From the NCBI GenBank assembly GCA_963578625.1, contig CAUZEO010000194.1, forward strand, positions 1 through 9,985: 9,985 bases of DNA, read 5' to 3'. Numbering within the stretch: position 1 is the stretch's first letter; every line of letters starts with the position of its first letter. Position numbers and translations under genes: made by a program. The stretch comes from CAUZEO01 sp963578625. GTDB taxonomy: Bacteria > Verrucomicrobiota > Kiritimatiellia > SLOV01. A model generated the notes under the pieces. It worked only from the letters and a program-made list of their open reading frames with translations. It was not told the origin of the DNA and searched no databases. This document shows, in pieces, positions 1 through 6,484 of this stretch.

Positions 1-2
1 CG

Positions 3-1106
3 ATTGAAACCAGGGAGGAGTACCTCCAGGGCCTGGTTCCCGTTCCACCCCAGCTATTTTCGCATTCCGACCAACAAGTGCAGTGGCAAAGCTCCGTTCC
101 GGACAAGCCCTTCACCTCCGGCTGGGGGGGGCGTATCGCGGATCTGCTACACGCAACGGTGAATCCCGGATCCGACGTGTCCATGTCAATTTCACTCAAT
201 GGCAAAAACAACTTTCAAGTCGGACTGAATCCGACATCGAATCAATATATTCTCAGTCCCACCGGCGTAACGAACTTGAAGGGGTACGGGACTGATTACC
301 TGAACGCGTTGAATCCGGATGACACCTACAAAGATAACGATCCGGGATGGCGCTTTCGCGCCTTTCGGGAGACGATGCGACTGGTACACACGAATCTTCA
401 GGAGGACGCATTCAGCGACACCGTCACGACCGCATTGGATACGGAAGGCGTGGTCGGCGCCGCGCTGACCGCGGCCGCGCAGGTTGAAGCAAACCTCGGA
501 TTCACGTTTGATGACATTTTCACGAACAACAACGCGAACACGGATCTGGGTGACCAGTTGAAGATGGTAGCGCGGCTCATTGCTGGCCGCGATCCCCTGG
601 GAAACACGACCCAGATCTACTTTGTGCAAGTGACCGGCTACGACACGCACCAGCAGCAGCTTACGGCCCATGATTTGCTACTCGATGAATTGAATCACGG
701 CATCAAAGCCTTTTGGGATTCGCTCGTGACGCTCGGCGATCAGAACCGGGTGCTGACGTTTACCGCGTCCGACTTCAATCGGACTCTCACCCCCAATGGA
801 CAGGACCCCGATGACGGCGCCGATCACGCATGGGGCGGACACCAGATGGTGCTTGGCGGCATGGTAAAGGGAAAAAAATTCTACGGACACTACCCGGATC
901 TTGCGGTGGGTGAAGGGCTTGACGTTGACAACGAAAGAGGCCGATGGATTCCCACGACCGCGGTTGACCAGTACTCGGCGGTTTTGGCCAAGTGGATCGG
1001 CGTTGACAGTAATTCAATGGAGGCCATTTTCCCGAACCTGCCGCGTTTCGATGACCCCTTTACATCGAGCGAGGCCAATTTGAATTTTATCGATTTTATG
1101 GTGTAG
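3..1106 (+). CDS. DUF1501 family protein, 5' end outside the window
   Basis: This is the C-terminal ~367 codons of a DUF1501-family protein. The frame is open to the first base, and the GTG at 78 is an internal Val of the motif SHSDQQVQWQ (positions 60-89), so the true start lies upstream. DUF1501 proteins have an alkaline-phosphatase/sulfatase-like fold, usually carry a Tat-type leader and are often encoded beside a DUF1800 gene; their substrate is unknown. Visible family motifs are GYDTH near 636-650, TASDFNRT near 762-785 (usual form SDFGRT) and DHAWGGHQMVLGG near 823-861, which carry the probable metal-binding Asp and His residues. The C-terminus shows the usual IFPNLPRF ending near 1027-1050. 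The stop TAG directly abuts the next ATG. Family assignment is secure; function is not known. Confidence 0.9.
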   Translation: METREEYLQGLVPVPPQLFSHSDQQVQWQSSVPDKPFTSGWGGRIADLLHATVNPGSDVSMSISLNGKNNFQVGLNPTSNQYILSPTGVTNLKGYGTDYLNALNPDDTYKDNDPGWRFRAFRETMRLVHTNLQEDAFSDTVTTALDTEGVVGAALTAAAQVEANLGFTFDDIFTNNNANTDLGDQLKMVARLIAGRDPLGNTTQIYFVQVTGYDTHQQQLTAHDLLLDELNHGIKAFWDSLVTLGDQNRVLTFTASDFNRTLTPNGQDPDDGADHAWGGHQMVLGGMVKGKKFYGHYPDLAVGEGLDVDNERGRWIPTTAVDQYSAVLAKWIGVDSNSMEAIFPNLPRFDDPFTSSEANLNFIDFMV

Positions 1107-1661
1107 ATGCAGACAAATTTCGCCACTCGAAGGACTCTCTGGGCCGCGGCCTGTGCCGGGCTCCTCGGATTCGCAGTATTTGTGGGGTGGTCCGCTTTAT
1201 CGCGACCGGGATCGCCCCGAAACCTTGTGACATTGCACGACCCGCCGGATTCAAATTCCGGAGATCCGGTCGAAGTGGAGCCAATCATTGCCCGCAAAGT
1301 GGACCGGAAGGTGTTCTTCGCGCCGATTGCGATGACCACCACGAATCTCTCGAGCCCGCACTCTACTGCCCGCGAAGATGTCGAATTGATCGACACAATG
1401 TTGTTCGAATTTCGGAGGGCGATGACGAATAATCCCGTGGCTGGGCTGAATGTCGAAGTCGTTTCCGCCCTCACCGGAGCCAATCCCAAGCGCGTGATCT
1501 TTCTGCCGCCCGATCATCCCTCAATCAATTCAAGGGGAGAGCTTCAGGACCGGTGGGGGACGCCCTACTTCTTCCATGCGTTGTCCGGACGTCAAATGGA
1601 AATATTCTCCGCGGGGCCTGATCGGAATCTCTGGACCAACGACGACATCCGGTACCCCTGA
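1107..1661 (+). CDS. Membrane-anchored protein with pseudopilin (GspG-like) C-terminal segment
   Basis: A 184-residue protein with a basic N-terminus (RR at 8-9), one hydrophobic segment at about 12-32 that would act as a signal anchor, a Pro/Ser-rich linker, and a compact C-terminal domain. The C-terminal motif DRWGTPYFFHALSGRQMEI (about 148-166), followed by SAGPDRNLWTNDD, resembles the end of type II secretion major pseudopilins, where an Asp-rich loop binds calcium. The classic prepilin cleavage site (G-FTLIE) is not present, so it is probably not processed as a pilin. The ATG follows the TAG of the DUF1501 gene with zero spacing and no clear Shine-Dalgarno, which implies translational coupling. 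Small proteins of this kind commonly follow DUF1800/DUF1501 genes. Its role, perhaps as an envelope partner of the DUF1501 protein, is inference. Confidence 0.8.
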   Translation: MQTNFATRRTLWAAACAGLLGFAVFVGWSALSRPGSPRNLVTLHDPPDSNSGDPVEVEPIIARKVDRKVFFAPIAMTTTNLSSPHSTAREDVELIDTMLFEFRRAMTNNPVAGLNVEVVSALTGANPKRVIFLPPDHPSINSRGELQDRWGTPYFFHALSGRQMEIFSAGPDRNLWTNDDIRYP

Positions 1662-1694
1662 CGAAAAATCTTTCCGGATTGTGCGAATCAGAAT

Positions 1695-1702
1695 AGAAGG
1701 GG
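1695..1702 (+). promoter_or_regulatory. Shine-Dalgarno for the beta-propeller gene
   Basis: AGAAGGGG lies just upstream of the ATG at 1706 in the 44-base gap after the pseudopilin-like gene. The AAGG core sits about 5 bases from the start and supports that start codon. Confidence 0.6.
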
Positions 1703-1705
1703 TGG

Positions 1706-3220
1706 ATGAAGGAACAAGTCCCCCCCATTATTTACGAAGATAATTTCATCGAGAAGCACCGGATCGCCTGGCGCGTGGAACATGGCGTCCCGGATCCGGC
1801 GAATCCACTGCTGGAAGGGGAGTACCCCTGGGACGATACCACGGTGGCCGTTGGCCATGGATCCCTGCAGATCGATCCAATTGACGGCAAGTTCAAAGGC
1901 TGGACCCCGGTGATGTCGGGAGACACGCCGGAGCGAGTCGGCGAGTGCGAGTTCCGTTTGGCCTATATCGAAAGCGACGACGGCGTAAACTGGCGCCGGC
2001 CCCAGCTCGATCTCTGTTCCTGGCCCGGCCATGAGAGGACGAACTTGATCTTCGATAACGATTCCGGTGGGCGAACCACTTTTGCCTCCGTGCTGATCGA
2101 TCCGGAGGAAAACCCTGGTGAGCCCTATGAAATGTTCTGTTTTCGTGAAGTGCACTGGAGTAATCCCGAGCGGCGCGTAGCGGGGTTCAACCAGACGCCG
2201 GCAAAGGACGACATCGATGTCTGGAAATACTACGGCCTCTACCGCTACCGGTCGCCGGATGGTCTTCATTGGCGGGGTGTGGAGGGTCCGATCAATTTGA
2301 AAACCGGGGACGCCTGCTACGTATACCGGGATCCCAATCTTGGATATGTGGCGCATCATAAGTTTACCGCGCCCCTGGGTCCCGGAAATGTTGTCCCCTA
2401 CGAATGCTATGATCAGTGCCGGGTTGCGATGCGGCGGAGCAGTCCGGACGGCACGAACTGGACGGATTCCGTTCCGCTGATGGCGCCGGATTGGCGGGAC
2501 AGCAACGGCGACCAGATCATGGAGGTGGGCCGCTATCCGTACGGAGACGGGTATGTTGGGTTCGTAACCATGTACCACGCGGTTTCCCAGCAGATCGACG
2601 TCCAGTTTTCCGTCTCCGCGGATGGGGAAAATTTCTGGAGGCCGATTCCGCGAGTACCGTGTCTACCCAATTCGCCCCTTGGAGATTACGGCGGGGGTAT
2701 GATCTGGCCGTACCGCCTGCCGATCGAATTGGATGGAAGACTATACCTATACTACGGGGCCCTGGCGGGGCTGCACGGGGATATCTATTCCAAGGTTTCC
2801 GACATGCGATTTTTCAGATCCGGCGCTTTGTGCCGGTCCAGCTGGGACATGGGGCGATTTTTCGCCGCGGTAAATGTGGATGGCGAGGGCTTGAATGCAC
2901 CTGGGGTTTCCCTGCCTGGCATGACCCCCAATCCCGACGGGATCGCTTATCCCTACCTGACCAGCGTCGCCGAAGAGGTCGACGGGAAAACGCTCTATTT
3001 GAATGCTGCGACCATGCGGGGAGGCGAAATTTACGTCGAGCTGCTGAACGACAAACTTCAACCGATTCCGGGCTTCAGCAAAGATGATTTCAGTCCGTAC
3101 CAGGGAGATGATTCCTGCCTGGCGGTTTCCTGGAAAGGCGGGTCGTGCCCGGAAAGCGGGAACGTGCACACGCGCGTATACATGACGACCGCAAAACTCT
3201 ATGGCTTCGCATGGAGATGA
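1706..3220 (+). CDS. Glycoside hydrolase family 32/43-like five-bladed beta-propeller protein
   Basis: A 504-residue protein without a signal peptide, so probably cytoplasmic. It contains four spaced copies of an S-x-DG-x-x-W type blade motif: ESDDGVNW (89-96), RSPDGLHW (182-189), SSPDGTNW (245-252) and SADGENFW (304-311). This pattern is typical of GH32/GH43/GH130-like and sialidase-like propellers, which act on glycosides. Acidic residues such as DD at 43-44 and GDQIMEVGRYPYGDGYVG (268-285) are candidates for active-site positions, but I cannot identify a full catalytic triad. No carbohydrate-binding or C-terminal beta-sandwich module is obvious. The start is chosen from the AGAAGGGG ribosome site and matches the first conserved-looking block. 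It follows the DUF1501 pair by 44 bases on the same strand and could be co-transcribed. Substrate unknown; the fold call is fairly sure and the enzymatic role is inference. Confidence 0.7.
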   Translation: MKEQVPPIIYEDNFIEKHRIAWRVEHGVPDPANPLLEGEYPWDDTTVAVGHGSLQIDPIDGKFKGWTPVMSGDTPERVGECEFRLAYIESDDGVNWRRPQLDLCSWPGHERTNLIFDNDSGGRTTFASVLIDPEENPGEPYEMFCFREVHWSNPERRVAGFNQTPAKDDIDVWKYYGLYRYRSPDGLHWRGVEGPINLKTGDACYVYRDPNLGYVAHHKFTAPLGPGNVVPYECYDQCRVAMRRSSPDGTNWTDSVPLMAPDWRDSNGDQIMEVGRYPYGDGYVGFVTMYHAVSQQIDVQFSVSADGENFWRPIPRVPCLPNSPLGDYGGGMIWPYRLPIELDGRLYLYYGALAGLHGDIYSKVSDMRFFRSGALCRSSWDMGRFFAAVNVDGEGLNAPGVSLPGMTPNPDGIAYPYLTSVAEEVDGKTLYLNAATMRGGEIYVELLNDKLQPIPGFSKDDFSPYQGDDSCLAVSWKGGSCPESGNVHTRVYMTTAKLYGFAWR

Positions 3221-3338
3221 AGACCTCCGCCGTTGACGCGTGCGGCGCCCGGAGCTTCTAACCGATTACATATCGGAATCCAGGTTCGCCATCCAGTACG
3301 CAAAGAAGAACTTTTCTCTTTTTCTACGGGTAGCCGAT

Positions 3339-3357
3339 CCGATTCACCGAGAATCGG
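3339..3357. terminator. Possible hairpin between convergent genes
   Basis: CCGATTC, loop ACCGA, GAATCGG makes a perfect 7-bp stem with a 5-base loop in the 190-base gap (3221-3410) between the converging propeller gene and kinase operon. Neither strand has a clear T-tract after it, so it is not a canonical intrinsic terminator. The rest of the gap shows no gene I can support. Confidence 0.35.
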
Positions 3358-3410
3358 GCGGAGTCGATTCAAGCGGAGGGGGAGGGTTCCCGTTCATGTT
3401 TTGATCCCTT

Positions 3411-3540
3411 TCATTGGGGTTGTGTCACCAGTTGTTTGGCGCTGTTGAGGACGGATTCGTAGAAGTTCCCTTCGAATGCATCCGGCCGTAAAAACTGGAC
3501 CGGCAGGCCGGGAGAGCCGATGAACGGGCGCATCATCCAG
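3411..3540 (-). other. Coding-like 3' tail fused to the broken kinase, origin unknown
   Basis: Immediately after the kinase G1 box the best coding frame moves by one base and reads WMMRPFIGSPGLPVQFLRPD then AFEGNFYESVLNSAKQLV to a TGA at 3413-3411. Most third codon positions here are G or C, and the residues look like a genuine protein end. They do not match the CreC ATPase C-terminus. The kinase frame itself continues to a TGA at 3394 but reads as Arg/Gln-rich nonsense. I do not recognise the family. The simplest reading is the 3' remnant of a downstream minus-strand gene brought against the kinase by a deletion. A heavily diverged kinase tail or an assembly join are alternatives. Confidence 0.5.
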
Positions 3541-3921
3541 GATACCGGGACCTTCGTCGGTGCAACGAACCTCAACGGCATCTCCGATTGAATGGAGGCT
3601 GATTTCAATTTCCCCGTGGTTCGGGGAGAATTCGACGGCGTTCAGCACGATATTCTGTACCGCATGCCACACCAGGAAGCGCTCGCCACGAACGGTCAAA
3701 TTCTCGTCTCCCCGGCACCGGGCCTGAATCTGGCGCGGTCGCATGGTCGTTTGAAGGCTTTCGATCACTTCGTTCACCACCTCGCTCATGGTGATCTCGC
3801 TGGTCTCGCCCAACTCGCGACGGCTTTCAAGAGAGGCGAGAAAGAGTTGCCGATCCACGATGCGTTGCAGGCGGTCGGTCTCGATGCGGAGATTGCGTTG
3901 AAACCGATGGCGGTCCGGATC

Positions 3922-3926
3922 GGGGG
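3922..3926 (-). other. Homopolymer frameshift site in the kinase gene
   Basis: Five G on the plus strand (CCCCC in the gene). The upstream frame reads LLEENPP then nonsense to a stop at 3786. Adding one C gives ENPPDPDRHRFQRNL and joins the downstream frame, which carries the rest of HisKA and the N and G1 boxes. A missing base at a homopolymer is a common sequencing artefact, and also a common true mutation. Confidence 0.7.
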
Positions 3927-4777
3927 ATTTTCCTCCAGCAACTCGACCGCGCCCCGAATTGCGGTGAGCGGACTCTTGAGCTGGTGGGTCAGGGACTGCA
4001 CATATTGTTCCACGTACTCTTTGCCATCCAGCGCATGGCGCATCTCTTCCATGGCGAGTGCCATCGTTTGCATCTCGCTGCCCCGCACCGGCGGGAAGGG
4101 AGAGCGTCTCCCGTCACGGATCGCCTGCGCGTAGCTTGTCAGGCGCTGGATGGGTCGAGTGATCCAGGCCGTGGTTGCTATTCCCATTCCGACGATCGCC
4201 ATGCCGGCAAGAATCCCAGCGGAAAGAACTTTCCGCCGGGCGCTCCGAATAAACTGATTCGAAGTGGTCGTCGGTTTACAGACCGTGAGCACCCCTACAA
4301 TATTATTCCTGATTTTAATCGGCGCGGCCACGTGAAGGACGGACGTATTGGGATCGTCGGGATCGGCGCGCGTACTGCGAGCGCCGTACTCTCCCCGCAG
4401 CGTCAGCAGGACGTCATTCCATTGCGAATAATCCTCATCAACAGCTTTGCCGTCATTCGAATCAAAAACCACGGTGCCAAATGCGTCGGTCGCATAGACT
4501 CGAACCTGCACATTGGTTTTTTTAAGGTCGTAGATGTTCGCTGAAAATTGCTGCATTTTCGCCGTTTGAAACGCGGCGCCGAGAATGGCGGTGTCGATAT
4601 GATCAGCGCCAAGTTCGCTAGACGCGATCGATGCGAGAACCACCGCCATATCGACCAGGGTTTCTTCCACAGACTCGAAATATCGAGGGCGGATATCGTC
4701 ATAGATCCACTGTAGAAGGTACGTAAATGAGGCGATGACGATCAGTGTGAATCCGAGGATGATCCGCGTCCTGATCT

Positions 4778-5473
4778 TCACCAGATTTCTCGTAGAGAGT
4801 ATCCCAGTCCGCGGTGCGTAACGATCGCTTCGCAATCGTCCCGAACGCTCCGTAAACGTGCCCGAATGCTTTTTATGTGCGCGTCCACGGTTCGTTCCGT
4901 GCTCGACCCGGGATCCTCCCAGGCTTGATCCATCAACATGGCTCGCGAGTAGACACGTCCAGGATGCCCGATCAGCACTTCCAGGATCCTGAATTCGTAC
5001 CGCGAGAGAGTGAGCGGCTTGCCGAAGTAGTGAATCACATAGCGATCACGGTCGATCGAGAAAGGGATATCCGGCAACTCGGCGGAGTCTTCCGGCGCTC
5101 TCGGGGAATGGGCGCGGCGGAGGATCGCCCGGACCCGCGCCGTGACCTCCCGTGGGCTGAATGGCTTGACTACGTAGTCGTCAGCGCCCAGTTCCAAGCC
5201 TACAATGCGATCCACTTCATCGGATCTCGCCGTCAAGATCAACACCGGGATCTCCGAGGATCCGCGGATGGATGCGCAGATGTCGAATCCGTTCGCGTCG
5301 GGAAGTCCAATATCAAGGATGACGAGTCCAGGAGGCCTCTCTTTGATCGACTTCAGCCCTTCTTTCCCGGTTTCACGCCAGACGGGCTCAAAGCCCTCCG
5401 TGCGCAACGCATAGACGAGATTCTCCGCAACAGAGGGCTCATCTTCAATGATTAGAATCCGTTGTGATTGCAT
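4778..5473 (-). CDS. creB: CreB-like OmpR-family response regulator
   Basis: A 231-residue two-component regulator. The receiver domain (about 4-118) has the acidic pair E10/D11, phosphoacceptor Asp54 in VILDIGLPDANGFD, Thr81 and Lys103 (DDYVVKPFSPREV). The winged-helix DNA-binding domain (about 130-230) ends in HRGLGYSLREIW. Sequence details such as TARSDEVDRIVGLELGADDY, LTLSRYEFRILEVL and WED.....RTVDAHIKSIRARLR match E. coli CreB closely, and the next gene matches CreC, which supports the pair. All phosphotransfer residues are intact, unlike its kinase. The ATG at 5473 lies 21 bases after the stop of the ornithine-cyclodeaminase homologue with only weak Shine-Dalgarno matches, suggesting coupled translation. 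Its stop overlaps the kinase GTG by two bases. Targets are unknown; the enterobacterial Cre regulon should not be assumed here. Confidence 0.92.
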   Translation of the reverse strand: MQSQRILIIEDEPSVAENLVYALRTEGFEPVWRETGKEGLKSIKERPPGLVILDIGLPDANGFDICASIRGSSEIPVLILTARSDEVDRIVGLELGADDYVVKPFSPREVTARVRAILRRAHSPRAPEDSAELPDIPFSIDRDRYVIHYFGKPLTLSRYEFRILEVLIGHPGRVYSRAMLMDQAWEDPGSSTERTVDAHIKSIRARLRSVRDDCEAIVTHRGLGYSLREIW

Positions 5474-5494
5474 GGGTCCAACTCAACTCCGCGT

Positions 5495-6484
5495 TCACGA
5501 AAACGCGATGTGAGTCCCCAGATTTAAAGAAACCGCTTGCTCGTAGATCGTCCGCGCGATGGTCGTGTCCTGGATGCCAATTCCAACGCCGTCATAGAGT
5601 GTAATCTGGTCATCGTTTTCACGGCCGGCGACGTCGCCGCTGAGGACCTGCCCCAGGGATCCCTCGAAACAATCTTGGGCGAGGATGCCGCGACCAACGG
5701 CGATGCTGACTTCGCCACGAAGGAGAGCATGTTCAATCATGTCCGCAAACTTTCGGCAGTTCGGCAACAGGCTCATTTCGCACTCGATTTTGTCAGGGAG
5801 GTCCGAGCCCATACAACTCAAGTGAGTGCCGGGACGAACCCACGATTCCAGGATGATCGGATCGCGGCTGTTCGTGGCGGTGACGATGACATCGGCGCTT
5901 CTGCACGCTGACTCCGCGTCGACTACAGAGATCGGGATCTCGCCGCCGATTTCCGCTGCCGTCTGACTTGCCGTTGTTTCGTTCAGGTCGTAGAGAAAAA
6001 TCTGCTCGAACGGGCGAACTGACCTCACCGCCCGAAGGCATTGGCGGCCCAATTGTCCGGCGCCGATCACTGCGAGTGTCCTCGCATTCTCGCGGGCCAG
6101 ATGCCTGGATGCGACTGCCGCCGCCGCCGCGGTGCGGTACATGGTTGGGAGCGTCCCGTCGCAAATCATCAGCAACTGCCCGGTAGCGGGATCAAATGCC
6201 GGAATCCAGCTATCCGTTGTAGGCAATCCCCTCGCCGGATTGTTCGTCCTCTCCTGTCCGATTTTCATGGAAAGCAGGTTCGCGGATTCCGTGTATCCGG
6301 TAATGCACGCTGAGTAGGCCGTGCCCGCATCACCGACCGGAATTTCGAAAATAGCTTTCGGCGGCAGGTAATCGTTGCCTTTTTCGAAAGCACGCATCGC
6401 CTCCTCGATGGCGTCGATGCCGGCAATGATGTCGACTTGCTCGGCAATCTCCTGCCGCGTCAAAATGATTGTTTTGCGAGCCAT
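5495..6484 (-). CDS. Ornithine cyclodeaminase/mu-crystallin family NAD(P)-dependent enzyme
   Basis: A 329-residue enzyme of the family that includes ornithine cyclodeaminase, archaeal alanine dehydrogenase, ketimine reductases and SbnB-type opine enzymes. It shows the substrate-site Lys74 (SMKIGQE), the GLPTTDSWI.AFDPATGQ block (86-103), Arg117 in YRTAAAAAVASRHLA, the Rossmann motif VIGAGQLG (139-146), the NAD ribose-binding LYD (Asp166), and Asp228 in CMGSDLPDKIECE, equivalent to the catalytic Asp of ornithine cyclodeaminase. The start is the ATG at 6484, with AAAGGA 7 bases upstream; the longer open frame to 6592 adds a sequence with no family likeness. The gene overlaps the aminotransferase end by 25 bases, so the two are probably translated together. 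The partner transaminase suggests reductive or deaminating chemistry on an amino/keto acid. The exact substrate cannot be read from the sequence. Confidence 0.88.
   Translation of the reverse strand: MARKTIILTRQEIAEQVDIIAGIDAIEEAMRAFEKGNDYLPPKAIFEIPVGDAGTAYSACITGYTESANLLSMKIGQERTNNPARGLPTTDSWIPAFDPATGQLLMICDGTLPTMYRTAAAAAVASRHLARENARTLAVIGAGQLGRQCLRAVRSVRPFEQIFLYDLNETTASQTAAEIGGEIPISVVDAESACRSADVIVTATNSRDPIILESWVRPGTHLSCMGSDLPDKIECEMSLLPNCRKFADMIEHALLRGEVSIAVGRGILAQDCFEGSLGQVLSGDVAGRENDDQITLYDGVGIGIQDTTIARTIYEQAVSLNLGTHIAFS

Larger units (their letters stand above)
3411..4781 (-). pseudogene. creC: CreC-like sensor histidine kinase, frameshifted and lacking the end of its ATPase domain
   Basis: Membrane histidine kinase closely resembling E. 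coli CreC. From a GTG start at 4781 it shows TM1 (about 7-27), a periplasmic sensor domain with CreC-type motifs (FDSNDGKAV, DYSQWNDV, LTLRGEYGARST), TM2 (about 185-207), HAMP, and the phosphoacceptor His266 in SLTHQLKSPLTAIRGA. An ATG at 4835 is open in the same frame. GTG 4781 is preferred because its GTGA overlaps the regulator's TGA and matches CreC's N-terminus. At a C5 run (3926-3922) the frame breaks: one missing C restores NPPDPDRHRFQRNL and the following helix. The next frame carries the N box (QNIVLNAVEFSPN) and G1 box (DEGPGI), then similarity ends near 3541. No ERF or GLGL (G2) motif occurs in any frame. As written, the kinase could not bind ATP normally. Real decay or assembly error are both possible. 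Confidence 0.8.

Noticed and set aside
14..27. GGAGG-AGTA-CCTCC inverted repeat near the left edge
   Set aside because: It lies inside the conserved DUF1501 coding frame and is short, so it is probably chance.
1688..2578. Minus-strand open frame of 296 codons opposite the propeller gene
   Set aside because: The opposite strand carries the repeated S-x-DG-x-x-W protein with a ribosome site; this frame looks like a shadow.
4782..4835. ATG 4835 as the kinase start
   Set aside because: It would give a 58-base overlap with the regulator and an 18-residue extension absent from CreC; GTG 4781 with the GTGA overlap fits better, though it is not proven.
4877..5455. Plus-strand open frame of 192 codons opposite the response regulator
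   Set aside because: The minus strand encodes a textbook CreB-like regulator with all key residues; the plus frame has no recognisable content.
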